Shown in pieces: positions 34,072-46,341 of a stretch of DNA of 64,000 bases. Within the stretch, counting starts at the first letter, position 1. The number at the start of each line of letters is the position of its first letter. The position numbers and the translations under genes are program-made. Below the pieces are notes generated by a model. The model saw only the letters and a program-made list of their open reading frames with translations, was not told where the DNA came from and made no database searches. This stretch comes from Nothophaeocryptopus gaeumannii (lineage: Eukaryota > Ascomycota > Dothideomycetes > Mycosphaerellales > Mycosphaerellaceae), in contig JASISA010000026.1 in NCBI GenBank assembly GCA_031771865.1, positions 1,240,001 through 1,304,000 on the forward strand, in the 5' to 3' direction.

Positions 34072-35278
34072 CAAGCGCAATAGATCTACAACCTCTCCCA
34101 CGAGAGTATATATCAGAAATAGCTGCCTCTAGCGGCGATACGAATGCATGTGAAAATGACCATTGAAGCTTGTGCCGACCCAGAACCGCGCGCCACAACC
34201 GCCTGATGACCAGAGTTCGGATCAGAGCTCTGGCTCAACAGCAGGGTACCTATCGGGTACGTACTGAAAGGTACATGCATGGTGGTACCCAGGTAGTGAG
34301 GGCCAGAGGCATCCAGGCAACGGATTCCTTGCCGGAGCTGCGCAGCGAGACCTGAAACAAGACACAGAACATTGCGTCAAGTTTCTTGATACTCTGCGGT
34401 CGCACACATTGTATGGAATGAGCCCATCCGCGAGTACCGGCAGCTCCAAAGGTATCAGCTCAATTGTCGGTGCATCGTTCGGGCAGCAACAATCAGGCAG
34501 GCTCTGGCAAGTGGATTGTCGACACAGCTTTCGCGCACTCGGTCAAGCCAGCCCCGCAGCAGGAGGGGATGTTGTTGCTTTGAACGTTTGAGACGGCACT
34601 CTCGATTTCCTCTCTATCGCACCCATCCCACGCCGCCGACCTGTCCGCTGCCCTCGTCTCCTCCACGTCCATCGGCATACCCTCGACAGCTCTTCATGCC
34701 GAAAACAGGACATTGCCACTCCCGCCGCGTCCGTTCAGGCCGTCTGTGTGGCTCAGCAGCGTGCTAGCGCCTAGCGCTGGAGAACGCTTCGACTTCTCGA
34801 CTGACGTCGTCTCTGCACTGCAACATACTGCGGGCAGTGACAAGCCCGTCGGTCTCCTCTCCGGCAAGCGCAGAGGGACGCCTGCTGCATTCATAATAAT
34901 CGCAGCGCCAATCGCTCCCCGCCGCCTCCCGCCGCTGCAAAGGAAATCTGCAGTATCTTCCACCCCCTCGGTCTCGCCCGCTCACCCGCCGCGATAGTGG
35001 TGTGTTTGGAATCTTCGAGCGGTCGCCTTCGCCCCTCAACCCAACCCGCCCGACCTTCATTCCTACTGCGACGTCTACAGTAACGGCTGGTGCTCGCTGC
35101 TCAAGCCGAGTTACTCCTCCAATTCCATCCGCGCGGTAGATTGCAGGCTGCACGTGCTGCTGCCTGAGGAACTCGTATCATTCATAGAGCAAACAACCAA
35201 GGATTTTAGAGCACCAGATATACGCCCTCACCCAGTACACTCTCTTCCGCCGCCCGCCGCGGCTCCCACACCGCCGCC
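34072..35278. other. Upstream region of the protein kinase C gene
   Basis: About 1.2 kb with C-rich pyrimidine tracts (34600-35030), probably promoter and long 5' leader. Short frames occur but none continues into a known protein. No TATA box stands out. Confidence 0.4.
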
Positions 35279-38200
35279 ATGAACGACGATTCAGCCATGT
35301 CGGAGATCTTGCGCAAGATCGACCGCGAAAAGGCCATTATCAATGCTGCAAACCAGATGAGACAGGCCACTAACAATGCCTCCGTCAACTCGCGAGCAGA
35401 CTCGCAAATCAGGGAAGCGAGAAGAAACATCCAATACTTTGAGCAGACATTGAATGATATCAAGGCACGTAAAATGGGCAATGACATGGGCAACATGTCG
35501 CTATCCGGAAATGGAGGCCCAGTGCCGCCTCAACACGGTCGTGGCGGATCATCTGGATCTGGATACGGCAATGAGCAGGGCTACGGTGGAGGTGCTGACT
35601 ACGGCGCACCTGGACCTGGCGGATACAGCGGAGGCGGAGCTCCGGGACTGATGCCGCCTCGCGCGCCATACGCCCCTCCTGCACCTGGAGACCGATCTCC
35701 GCGAGCACGTCCAAACTATAGCAAGCTGGGTATCTAGGACTTATGACTGTTCTGACTGAGCAAATACTGACTTCAGTAGATCTTATCAAATACGATACCG
35801 CACACCTTGGTCCACGTATTCAACTCATGCTTTCTCAGCTGGAGTTCAAGCTTTCTGTTGAGAAGCAATACAAAGATGGCATCGAGAAAATGGTCAAGCT
35901 GTACCAAATGGAAGGCGATCGCAAGAGCAAGAGCGAAGCTGAACTCCGAAGAATGGAGAGCAACCAGAAGATCCAATTGCTTACACGAGCGCTACGGAAA
36001 TATGAGGACCTGCATATTGATGTGGAAAACGGCGCCGACATGGGCGATGACGATAGCCTCGACACCCCAAGTCAGCGAAAACCTCTCACAGGCCATCTTT
36101 CCGTCAAGATTCACTCCGTGGCCGATGTCGAGCATGCTGCGTCGGGAAGATTTTCGAGGGGTCCGGATACCTTTGTCATCATGAAAGTTGAAGATGCATT
36201 CAAGGGCAGGACGAAGGCCACCAAAACAGACCGATGGACGGAGGAGCAACACGAGTTCGATGTGGATAAGGCCAACGAAATCGAATTTACCGTGTACGAC
36301 AAGTCCAGTGGCGATCATCCAATTCCCATCGGCCTCCTCTGGATAAGACTCTCGGACCTGGTAGACGAGATTCGACGAAAGAGGATAGAGACTGAATTCA
36401 ACCAAGCGGGCTGGACCACCGCCGAGAAAATGGATGGCTCTCAATCGCGTCCAGATCTCCAATTTTCTCCACCCCCAAGCTCCTCAGGTGGCGCCGGTAT
36501 GGGCGGTCCTGGGATGGGAGCAACGGCTGCAGCACCAGGTGGCCCAACTGGTTCAGGACTTGCTCCTCAGACTGGTCCTATCTATATCGACGCCTGGTTC
36601 TCGCTGGAGCCAGTTGGCAGGATACAGCTCACGCTCAGCTTCATCAAGCAGGTCAAGGACCGAAGGCCTTTCGACGTCGGACTCAATCGAAAAGGTGCTG
36701 TCAGGCAAAAGAAGGAGGATGTGGTGGAGCAGTATGGCCACAAATTTACTGTGCAGACATTCTACAACATCATGCGATGTGCTCTCTGCGGCGACTTCTT
36801 GAAGTATACTGCTGGCATGCAGTGCGCAGATTGCAAGTACACATGTCACCAAAAGTGCTACCCGAAGGTCGTCACAAAATGTATCAGCAAATCTAACGCT
36901 GAAACGGACCCGGACGAGGAGAAAATCAATCATCGCATTCCCCACCGCTTCGAGCCTTTTGGAAATGTGGGCGCCAACTGGTGCTGCCACTGCGGTTATA
37001 TGCTTCCCCTTGGCAGACGCCAGGCGCGTCGCTGCACTGAATGCAAGCTGACTTGCCATGCCAATTGCGTGCACTTCATTCCCGACTTCTGCGGAATTAC
37101 GATGGAGAGCGCAAACCAGATCCTTGAGCAAATCAAGAAGAACAAGGGACGTAGCATGCAGAAGACTCTGAGGCCGCAGTCAGCAGCAACATCCACAGCC
37201 GGCAGGCCGACGCCACCACCGCAGTCACAAAGCTTCATGCCTGCGCCCGGTCATCAGGACCAGGTTGCGGGTAAGAGAGATGACAGCTCTAGGCCCGGTG
37301 ACAGATTCTCTTATGGCGACAACAGGATGTCTGATTCCTACGAGCAGCCTCCGAGGACTTCTTCTTTTGGCCCTCCTGGTGGCGCTGATGCTGCCAAGGC
37401 GGCTATGTCTCCGCAGTCCCCTTCTTCTCCGGATGCACACCGGCCTCCGCCCGCTCAGCGCACACAGTCTCAGGCGGCTGCAGCAGCTGCCGCTGCGGCG
37501 TCCGCCATGGGGAGTCAATCAGGGGGCAGAGGATCTGGTGCAGAGCAGCGGCCACCCTACAGTCGAGGGTCTACTGACTACGCGCAACAACAGCGCGCTA
37601 CTTATGCTGATGGCTATAAAGAGAGCGGAGGTAGACTACCGCCGAAGCCTCAGCAGCAACCGCAATCAACCTACAATCCTGCCGACTATGCCGCGGTTTC
37701 GGGCTATGGTGGTGCACCTCCTTATCAACAACCATCCCAGCAAGCGCCTCAGCCTCCGCCCAAGCAGTACCAGCCTGCTCAACAAGTGCCTCAGGTTCAG
37801 CCACCAGTCTCGCCTCCGCCGCAGACACAATCCCCGACCCCAGTCCAGCCACCAAATGTCTCCATCGCGGCACCTGTTATAGAAGAGAGGAAACCAGCTC
37901 CTCCAGCTAACACTGCAGGTACTGGACGCCGCATTGGTCTGGACCATTTCAATTTCCTTGCTGTCCTCGGAAAGGGTAATTTCGGAAAGGTCATGCTTGC
38001 AGAGACCAAGACATCGAAGCAACTCTACGCTATCAAAGTGCTCAAAAAGGAGTTTATCATCGAAAATGATGAAGTTGAGAGCACAAGGTCCGAGAAGAGA
38101 GTGTTCCTGATCGCTAACAAGGAGCGACACCCCTTCTTGCTCAACCTACATGCCTGCTTCCAAACAGAGACTCGAATCTACTTCGTTATGGAGTACATTA

Positions 38201-38983
38201 GTGGTGGTGATCTGATGTTGCACATTCAGAGGGGACAATTTGGAACGAAGAGAGCGCAATTCTACGCAGCAGAAGTTTGCTTGGCACTCAAGTACTTCCA
38301 TGAGAACGGCGTCATCTACCGTGACTTGAAACTGGACAACATCCTCTTGACTCTGGATGGCCATATCAAGATTGGCGATTATGGTCTTTGTAAAGAAGAT
38401 ATGTGGTACGGCTCAACCACAAGCACCTTCTGCGGTACTCCAGAGTTCATGGCTCCGGAAATTCTCTTGGACAAGAAATACGGTCGCGCGGTTGACTGGT
38501 GGGCATTCGGTGTCTTGATATACCAGATGTTGCTGCAACAGTCTCCGTTCCGTGGAGAAGATGAAGACGAAATCTACGATGCCATTCTCGCTGATGAGCC
38601 ACTGTACCCAATCCATATGCCGAGGGACAGTGTCTCCATCCTACAGAAGCTGTTGACCAGGGAGCCAGAGCTTCGACTCGGATCTGGACCTACAGATGCT
38701 CAAGAGATCATGAGCCATGCTTTCTTCAGGAATGTTAATTGGGAGGATGTTTACTACAAGCGCGTGCCTGCGCCGTTCATGCCTACGGTGAAGAACAGGG
38801 CGGATACCAGCAATTTCGATTCTGAGTTCACGAGCGTCACGCCAGTGTTGACGCCGGTGCAGTCCGGTGAGCCGATAATCAACTTCTTGCTAATCATTTG
38901 CGATGGCTAACATATCAACAGTTCTCTCACAGGCGATGCAGGAAGAGTTCCGCGGCTTCTCTTACTCAGCGGACTTCGTTTGA
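35279..38983 (+). CDS. pkcA: Protein kinase C (fungal Pkc1/PkcA)
   Basis: Exons 35279-35729, 35777-38866 and 38922-38983 give 1200 aa, with introns of 47 and 55 bp. Two HR1 coiled coils (residues about 1-70 and 152-235) bind Rho1. A C2 domain follows (GHLSVKIHSVADVEHAASG, about 250-370). Two C1 domains have the H-x12-C-x2-C pattern (HKFTVQTFYNIMRCALC near 473; HRFEPFGNVGANWCCHC near 540). A Gln/Pro/Ala-rich linker reaches 870. The kinase has LGKGNFGKVMLAE, catalytic YRDLKLDN near 998, DYGLCKED (the DYG form typical of fungal PKC) and STFCGTPEFMAPE. The last exon supplies the tail EEFRGFSYSADFV with the turn/hydrophobic-motif region. It heads the cell-wall-integrity MAP kinase cascade at the plasma membrane. 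Full length and intact. Confidence 0.96.
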
Positions 38984-39539
38984 ACGAGCGACGGAGAAAG
39001 TGAGATTGACTTTCGCTTTTTGGGAGAGGATAGCCTGCCTGCTTGCACGGTGTGCGACGGTCAATTTTGATACCCAGGAGAACCGTTTTTGGGGAAAGCC
39101 AACTGTATTACGCCGAGATCCTCGTAGACCGGTCTGGCGCCGATGGGGCGTACGGAGTGCAGTGGATGAGCGAGGAAGAAGCTCGACAGAGGAAGAGCGA
39201 CAGAGATGTGCACGGTGGATGATGAGTTGGTATGAGATGATGACGATCGTCGTTGAATGATCATGACGCTTTTGATGGTGATCCATGGTTGGTTGCGTTG
39301 ATGGATAAAGACATACGTATTATTTGACAGTAATAGATTCGACCGTTTGAACAGTAAGGGGCCACTTCAACGAGACCATCCAGCGCGCGGGGCTCACACC
39401 GGCGACGTGTATTATTTCTGCATGTGAAGTGAATGTGAACAGTGCCCATACAGTTGACATCGGCTTTGAGACTCCGAACCACCGCATCACTTGTCACAGC
39501 CTCAAAAGACCCGACTTCTACTTCCAACAGTACACCAGC

Positions 39540-40115
39540 ATGGAACGACAGTACGAATACCCCGACAAGCTTCGACAGCACCTGGAATCACTTCCTCAGG
39601 AGCTGTTCGGCCAGATCTACAACAAGGTTTTCACTGCACCGAAAGCTTATCGCAAGGCCCAAAATCACATATCTCCACTGCACCTACCTCGTCTGCTCCA
39701 CGTCGATCGAGCATCAAGAGCACGGTATGTGGTGACCTACTTCAAGAACTCCATATTTGTATTTCGCGGCAACGGCAGCGCAGGCACGATGCCTGGATGG
39801 TTTCGGGTGCTTCCTAGGGGGTTTTGGCCCCTCACGGCGCGATTTCGCTCTGCCCAGAAGCAAGTGCCTTGCACCTCGTACCATGAGGCGGCGCTGAGCC
39901 ATATTGATGTCTACCGGGGGACGCATCGTACTCTCGGTCAAGCAGAAGGGTTGGCTCATCTGCAGAGGGCGCAGGATGAAGGACTGTCTCGATTTCTGTC
40001 AGAAGATGAGGCAAGTCTTTGGCTTTTCGGTCTGTTGAGCAGAGGCACTTACCAGGAAATACAGCTTGAGGTTGAGATGAGTGGTGCGCCACTGCTGGAG
40101 CAGTGGGAGGTTTGA
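39540..40115 (+). CDS. F-box-like family protein
   Basis: 191 aa from ATG 39540. The signature is LESLPQELFGQIYNKVFTA, then APKAYRKAQ and LLHVDRASRARYVVTYF, followed by a Gly-rich bend and LARFRSAQ-type basic sequence. It ends in an acidic segment (ERVEMSG-like). It forms a subgroup with the remnant at 40621 and the minus-strand copy at 48765, which share PQEL, VFTA and SRARY/SRAQY. These look more recent than the copies at the left end. Function unknown. Confidence 0.6.
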   Translation: MERQYEYPDKLRQHLESLPQELFGQIYNKVFTAPKAYRKAQNHISPLHLPRLLHVDRASRARYVVTYFKNSIFVFRGNGSAGTMPGWFRVLPRGFWPLTARFRSAQKQVPCTSYHEAALSHIDVYRGTHRTLGQAEGLAHLQRAQDEGLSRFLSEDEASLWLFGLLSRGTYQEIQLEVEMSGAPLLEQWEV

Positions 40116-40620
40116 AGATCATTCTGAGAAGAGGCTGAATGAGCGCGCGAGTCTCTCAACGTCTTCTGGCTGCGCTTGGCTAGCTGGTTGTGATGGGGGC
40201 AGCATGGCCATCCGGTTTCAAGATGAAAACCCTCAAGTTAGGCTGTAGCTCAGGGTTTGCTGATTGGCGCTGCTCTGAGCCACTCGGTAGGGACTGAATC
40301 ACTGTGCATGCACAAGCGCAGCTGGGCCTAGGAGTAGTACGCAGATGTAAAGAGAAATTCCTAGTGAGTTGGTAAGATCTCCATACTAGCGATATTACAG
40401 GTAATACTAGAAGTGCTATTTGCAGGACTTCTGCACTTGCAATCACATGCGACCCAACCCGCGGAGGTGAACAAGCTAGGTGCACGGTCCACACGCTAAT
40501 TTCGAGGCCTTCGCCGGCCTATATCTTCACTTCGATACTTTCATCCCCTCCGCATACCGACATAACAACTACCAGTCGTAACCAGCCATTAGTAATAGAA
40601 CTCCCTCAACTCATGCAAAG
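40116..40620. other. Intergenic, nothing recognised
   Basis: A short imperfect inverted stretch lies near 40385-40411 (TACTAGCG...TAATACTAG). No coding feature. Confidence 0.35.
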
Positions 40621-40960
40621 CTTCCGCAGGAGCTATTCGATAAGATCTACGATGATGTCTTCACCGCGCCGACAACCTACCGCGAGCTCCGAGGCCATAC
40701 GCCTCGACCCCGTCTACCTCATCTGACGCAGGAGCAACCTCAGGATGTAAGATGAGAGGGTAAGCACTTCCAAAGCTATGCTATTGGCGATGCATTTAGG
40801 CGAGGTACGAGTGCCATGCGGTCGAAATGGTTCCGGACACTCAACTTCGACCGTCAGCTTTGTGTTCAACATAGACTCCACGGCGTAGCCATCTCAACCA
40901 AGATTTTTAAAGACGCAAGATCCGAGGAGAGTAAAGGCAAAACGGCAAGTCTGGCTTGCC
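40621..40960 (+). pseudogene. F-box-like gene remnant
   Basis: The frame at 40621 reads LPQELFDKIYDDVFTAPTTY and then REL, very close to the gene at 39540, but has no start codon and ends at TGA 40753-40755. Further homologous text (KWFRTLNFDRQL, at about 40815-40850) continues in another frame. It is a decayed neighbour duplicate. Confidence 0.65.
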
Positions 40961-41284
40961 GATAGGTCAACTATACCTCGCACATATGTGTAGCCGCATA
41001 TTAAGAGCTTAGGTAGGATTGCAGGCTCTCTGGATACAGACCGTCCTCAATACCACTATCCTCGCAGATAGTAATGTGATTCCGGAGCGAGCCAGGAGAG
41101 GGACGGCTGAAGTTGACTGTCGGAATTAACCGTCCGGGTCCATTTCGCCATGTGGTCAGGGTAGAGCACAAGCAGAAACACTCGACCTATAGCTGGCCTC
41201 ATCAGCAAAAGCTACAAATTTCGAAAATTGTGCTCACCATTTCTTTCGCTGTCCTCGCGAGTCTTTTCCCTTTCCCCTTCTCTT

Positions 41285-41290
41285 TATAAA
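41285..41290 (+). promoter_or_regulatory. TATA-like box before the Ser/Thr-rich gene
   Basis: TATAAA lies 66 bp upstream of the ATG at 41356, in a pyrimidine-rich leader (CTTTCACCTCC) followed by CACAATG, a good fungal start context. Confidence 0.4.
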
Positions 41291-41355
41291 GTATCTTTCG
41301 CATACCTATCTTTCACCTCCTAAGCATCATCAATCTTTCGACACAAGCAGCCACA

Positions 41356-42108
41356 ATGATCCTCAGCACCACCATCCTCACCGCATTCGGCCTTCCACCC
41401 ACAAGGACGTTGGAAGCCACACCCTCCCTAACGACCGACTTTGAGCAGTACGCTTACTCCACCGCGGTCCCTACTTTGCTCTCGAGTACTTTCCTCTCAG
41501 CCGATTCGTCCAGCGTACCTGTCTACACCGTGAACACTCTCGTCTCATACGAAACGTCCTCCACCACCCGCGCCGTTATGGTACCCGTGGAGACTCCCAC
41601 GCACACGGCATCGGCGACTGTGACTTATGTGGTCGCCACTCTCGAGAATGGTCAGATCCTTCATCTCCCGGATCAAGCTACCTTGACGCCAACAAATACC
41701 TTTACTTCTTACTACACCGTCTTCCATCATACCTGGCCGCGTCCTAGAACAACATCCACCCGGACATTTACCGAATACGATGAACCGCGTATCGTTCTGA
41801 ATGCTTTCGAAGTTACTCGCTACCGGACGAACGATTTTGGTGTAATGATACCCACTGCGACAACTATCAGGACGATTTATTTCAGTCGGATTGGATGGGA
41901 GGAGGGGCAGAGATGGAGTGAGGGGCAGAGGTCGAGGGAGTCGACGAGGGCGGAGTGGTCTAGGACTCATTTCACGAGTAAGCAGACATATGCGACGGGG
42001 GTACCGTTGGGTCTGGTTGCGCCCACGGATGTGCCGGTGAGTGATACGACGGCGATGCAGGTCAGCATGGTTGTTCCTACTGAGGCGCCGGTGAGTGATG
42101 AGGTGTAG
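41356..42108 (+). CDS. Ser/Thr-rich hypothetical protein
   Basis: 250 aa, unusually rich in Thr, Ser, Val and Pro. Stretches such as YVVATLENGQILHLP and TNTFTSYYTVFHHTW resemble the extracellular Thr-rich domains of fungal adhesin-like proteins. The N-terminus MILSTTILTAFGLPP is weakly hydrophobic, so secretion is uncertain. Near the C-terminus two related motifs occur, VAPTDVPVSD and VVPTEAPVSD. No GPI signal. It is convergent with the GH125 gene. Function unknown. Confidence 0.6.
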   Translation: MILSTTILTAFGLPPTRTLEATPSLTTDFEQYAYSTAVPTLLSSTFLSADSSSVPVYTVNTLVSYETSSTTRAVMVPVETPTHTASATVTYVVATLENGQILHLPDQATLTPTNTFTSYYTVFHHTWPRPRTTSTRTFTEYDEPRIVLNAFEVTRYRTNDFGVMIPTATTIRTIYFSRIGWEEGQRWSEGQRSRESTRAEWSRTHFTSKQTYATGVPLGLVAPTDVPVSDTTAMQVSMVVPTEAPVSDEV

Positions 42109-42246
42109 CGGTCTTGTGGACGAGACTTCGATTGGCGTGATGGGACGGTGCCTGTATGGGAGGAAGTTTTGCGTGTAATGCTTAAGATGGGATTGGAACC
42201 AGCACCGATCGCAAAGTCGACAACTCGCATTCCACTCACCTACACT

Positions 42247-43920
42247 TTACCCTACAATGTAAGGTTTCGCTCCCTCCCCGAACAACAAATGCGGTTTCCG
42301 TTCAGCCAAATCCAAGATCGTCTGCGCAAAGACCGAGTTCGCCCAGGCAAACCAACTCCTCGTATAATCCCTTATCCTCTCCACGTTGATACTCTCATGT
42401 ACCAGCCCCAACGGACTCGCCTTCTTCACCAGCTCCAACATCTCTTTAATCTCTGCATCATCGTCACTTGTCATAGCCTGAACCAACAAGGACATAGGCC
42501 AAGCGTTGTTGAGGCCAATATGTGGACCGCCAATGCCTTTGAAGGCGGTTCCTTGGAGGAAGTAGGGGTTTCCGTATTTCGAAAGGATCATTTTGCGGGT
42601 ATTTTGGTACGTTCGTTCTTCCTTGCGGAGGAAGCCGAGGAGTGGTAGTGCGAGAAGCGATGGGAGGTTGGCGTCGTCCATCATGATGGAGGAGCCATAG
42701 CCATCGACTTCAAAGGCAAATACCGTACCCCATTTCTTGTGGGAGACAGCGCCATGCTCCCAGACACCTTTCTCGATCCTTTCGCCACGAGATCTTAGCT
42801 CGTCGCCGACTTTGGGTCTCCCAGCTGCAGTGAGCATCTCTGCCGCCCGCTTGAGCTCGGCTGCCATCATGGCGTTAGCTGGAATGAAGAAGCCGAATGT
42901 CGTGGCATCGTCACTGGGTCTGAAGGCGGATCGAATGAGGCCAGTGCCGTAGTTGAGCGGATTGCCGTTGCCGGCCAGATTGAGCGTCTCGGTCCCAGTG
43001 TTCGTATTTCGTTGGAACCGATAGGCCTGCCGTTGAAAAGAGCCCGTCTTCTCATCGAAAGTCGACTCGCTCTGCTGGTCCAATACGCGAAGCAAGCTCT
43101 CAAGAGCATGATACCAGCGCTGCGTCAAGAAAGCCGTGTTTCCGGTGTGCTCATAGAAGTCGTTCCCGAGCTTCAAGAAATGTGCCAGCGAGTCCAGCTC
43201 ATACTTGCACTCAAACACCTGATTCGGCTCGTACGCCGGATGCACACTATCGCCTTGCCCATTATCGCTCGGATTGAGCTCGCTCAGCAGAGGCGGCTGG
43301 AAAGCATTGCAGTACGGCGACTCAATGACATACTCCGCTTGTGTGTTGATAGCCCCGAGTATCAAGTTCTCAATCTTCTTATCCTTCTTCGCCAATCGCT
43401 GGTATTGCGCCAGCTGGTTTGTACTGTCCCGCAGCCATTCGGCGTTGATGTCTCCTGTCACAATGAAGCTTTGTGGCCCATCCCATGCTCCTGGCTGGCC
43501 TCTAAATATCTGCTGTGTCTTGCTTTCTGCCTGCTTTTCTGTGCCGTCTACATGCCACCTGACAGTGGTGTCTAGTGTGTTCGGGAAGGCGTTCTCGAAG
43601 ATGCGCGCGAGGTCGCGATCGACCATGCTCGTGTTCAGGTCTTTAATGATCTTTTCGACGAGGTCAGATTCGAACGTTCGGCAATGTTTGGAGGGTCGTT
43701 GGTATGGCAGGGCCATTGGCCCATCGCTGTATGGGTGGCTATCATAATGTCAGCACGGCTGTGACCTGGCAGTCCACTGAAATGTCACGTACTGCGCGAA
43801 TCGAGCATAGAGCTCATAAGCCGGACAAGCTTCTTGATATTTCGCTTTGCTGGCAGCATGGTCGCTGAGGCCGGCGACTGATTGAAGGCACAAGCCGGCG
43901 AGCAGCGCCAGCGCTGCCAT
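42247..43920 (-). CDS. GH125 exo-alpha-1,6-mannosidase, secreted
   Basis: Exon 1 is 43793-43920 and exon 2 is 42247-43738, with a 54-bp intron (GTACGT..ATAG); 539 aa. The start is the ATG at 43920, giving a signal peptide MAALALLAGLCLQSVAG. The family hallmark GDINAEWLRDSTNQLAQY is near residue 145. Also seen are FECKYELDSLAHFLKLG, RSAFRPSDDATTFGFFIPAN, SSIMMDDANLPSLLALPLLG, GIGGPHIGLNNAWPMSL and SPLGLVHESINV near the end. GH125 enzymes trim alpha-1,6-linked mannose from N-glycans or wall mannan. The enzyme is likely extracellular or in the secretory pathway. It appears intact. Confidence 0.92.
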
Positions 43921-44828
43921 CTCGGAAGACGGGTGCAATTATTGCACGACCGGGTAGGTGGCTTTTCAGGACGTCATCCAGGTAGTGGGACTCGTGTTCG
44001 TCTAGTCGCCCGCGAGCTCGTCAAGTGCAGGTGCAGTGTAATTGTCCACTCCAATGCGGTGCCTAGGTTGATGGGAACAACATTCCAGTTGCTGCTTGAA
44101 TCTCGGTAAGTCCGGGGTCTGGGCAAGGTTGTCGTTTCGACGCGATGAGGTAGCGATCATGCTTTTGAACATGACAAAAGCGATGTACGGTCACTCATAC
44201 TCACGGACAGCAGTGTTTGACGATGTGACAGGCGGACATCAACACTAAAAGATGTTGCTGAGGACGGAGGAAGGACGGTCGGGTTTGATGACATTCACGC
44301 AATTGATTGATCGAGCCACGATCGCGCTCCAATTTAACTTTGAAATTAGCGCCGGTCCCTCCGGCACTCTATTTAGCCCCCAAATACATCTATCCAAAGG
44401 CGTCTGTCTCGCGAATCTCCAGAGCAGATTGCTCATGAGAGAGCGCGGATGTATGTGGATGAGACACTAAGTTGCTACTCATCACTTTAGCAAGTCCTGT
44501 ATGGACAGCGTCCGTCTGTCGCTCGCAGTACTGAGAGGAACAGACTCGCTACGATCGTCCAGCCTGTCGGTGAGAGCTGTAGTCTCAGACAGCTGCGACC
44601 TGTTCAAATGCGCTCTGCCATTACCGCCAGATTCCGCTTGTACAATGTCAAACCCTTCTTGAGCAGTGTTCCAGGCCTGCACCCTCCGAATAATCGACAG
44701 TGCGTTCTTGCTATCAATAGCTCGATTGTCAGGTTGAGTGCGAGATACAAGCTCGCACACAAGATCAAACTGAGGCAAAGGCAGCCATTTCCAGTGGCGT
44801 GTTTTACTAACACCATAGCTGCCCATGC
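43921..44828. other. Intergenic, nothing recognised
   Basis: Upstream of GH125 and downstream of the next minus-strand F-box-like gene. Short frames only. Confidence 0.35.
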
Positions 44829-45332
44829 TCAAAGCGGCATATCCAAGCTTGGCGAGCGATGTCTCGCGCGTAGGCTCACCCAGTCGATACCAAGATGAAC
44901 ACGGGCCTCAGGATACTTGACTGTGAGCAAAATTCGAGTGCGCTCGGTCAAGTGGTGACGTGATTGTTTCCAAATCTGGAGTACTGGATGACAGTCGAAG
45001 AGGGAGAGCGAGAGCGCAGAAGGCAAAGAAGACACAGCCAATCGTATCACGGGGTATGTGGTCAGCGCATCACGGGGCAGATACCCCAGGTAATGTCCAG
45101 CCAAGAGTGGGTCGTTGATCTGAAAGTAATGATTTTCGTAGTAGACTTTGAGTGCCTCCGTGCGAATTCGGTAATCTACTCGCAGCAGAGCTGGTTCTTG
45201 CATTGTAGGATTCAGGCCGGGATCGATCACCACGCATCGGTCTTCACGAACGAGCAAGAGGATATAGATCTCGTTGCGGAGCTCACCTGGTAGGTCCAAG
45301 AAGCTCGCCATGTGGTGATGCGACGAAGTCAT
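44829..45332 (-). CDS. F-box-like family protein
   Basis: 167 aa from ATG 45332. It begins with a His-rich leader, then MASFLDLPGELRNEIYILLL, followed by EPALLRVDYRIRTEALKVYY and ENHYFQINDPLLAGHYLG. The two family blocks (LPxELRxxIY and RxEALxVYY) are both present at the usual spacing. The C-terminal part is Leu/Ser-rich and ends near RHRSPSLDMPL. Closer to the left-end copies than to the 39540 subgroup. Function unknown. Confidence 0.6.
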   Translation of the reverse strand: MTSSHHHMASFLDLPGELRNEIYILLLVREDRCVVIDPGLNPTMQEPALLRVDYRIRTEALKVYYENHYFQINDPLLAGHYLGYLPRDALTTYPVIRLAVSSLPSALSLSLFDCHPVLQIWKQSRHHLTERTRILLTVKYPEARVHLGIDWVSLRARHRSPSLDMPL

Positions 45333-46141
45333 GATGTGGGCCTTGCTTCCGTTGCCAGCAATTGGTGCAAGATCGAACGATGTAGGAGTATTGTGATGTG
45401 GCAGGCTTCTTACTACTCGATGAACGCTCAATCCCTATATAGGACCGCTCGAGTTGGATATTGTGCCACGTGTTGCGTCGTAGTCATACATGGTTACCAA
45501 GTTGAGCCGGTCCTTGGGGTCTGTTCCTGCTTAGTAGCTATCAATTCAGTGCACGGCTTGGCATCAGTAGATCCTGAAAGCTGTTCTCAACACTGCGACG
45601 GCATAAGAGGCGGTACATTATGCCATGGCCAGACGGTTCAGTGAGAGTGCCTACACCTCTTATTGAGGTCTTTACCATGAATCAAACTCTTCGCGTCGAA
45701 CCTGGCAGCGCGACTGCTGGGTGTATTACCAGTCTGACTCTCCTCTACTCGCCGTGAGTAGACCGATACCAGCGTCAAGGGCGGTAGGGGCCGCGAAGAC
45801 TTCGCCGTGTCATTGGAGTTCTTGAAGAATCGTGCTGCTGAGTCGAAGAATCCGGGCTAGTGGTGACCCGCCGGGTGCGTAATCCTTCTCATATCGCAAG
45901 AGGAGCTTGCAACACTTGCAACACTTGCAAGACGTGAGGTCGAACTTCACGCGTCAATTGCGAGCTTCTGTGCGCCTCTGTCATGGATGATGCCGGCTTT
46001 TCATGTGCCGCAAACGTTGATGAAACAACCAGCTGCGGCCACAGATTTCACAACGGCCTTCGGCAGGTGGAGATGAGATTGCATTGCGGCCCGTGAGTTA
46101 GAGTAGCGTCATACAAGAGCCTTGGCGAACGTTCGGTGATA
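45333..46141. other. Intergenic, short tandem repeat
   Basis: At about 45908-45932 the sequence has three near copies of TTGCAACAC. No gene seen. Confidence 0.35.
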
Positions 46142-46341
46142 CAGTAGAATTCGAGTTGGTGGATAGCGCAACTGCTCGGCCCCCTCTCAACGGCTGGTCT
46201 CACCAGAAAGAAGACACTCTTCTAGCAGGAGATTCGCTTCCGGTACAGAGAGGCGCCCGTTATCGCGAGGCAATCCGTCCGCGCTGGGTTAGAGTACTAA
46301 ATCAGCGCCCGGTACGCTAGTTACCAACTCTAATTCTACTG
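46142..46341. mobile_element. MITE-like element with TA target duplication
   Basis: A 200-bp unit with terminal inverted repeats. The left end reads CAGTAGAATTCGAGTTGGT and the right end, reversed, CAGTAGAATTAGAGTTGGT. Identity is 23 of 27 bases once the adjoining GGATAGCG / AACTAGCG is included. It is flanked directly by TA on both sides (46140-46141 and 46342-46343), the target-site signature of Tc1/mariner-pogo transposons. It has no coding capacity, as expected of a non-autonomous MITE. It ends 264 bp before the GH72 start codon. Mismatches in the ends suggest it is old. Confidence 0.65.

Noticed and set aside
42148..43747. Plus-strand frames across the GH125 gene
   Set aside because: Antisense shadows of a clearly conserved minus-strand gene.
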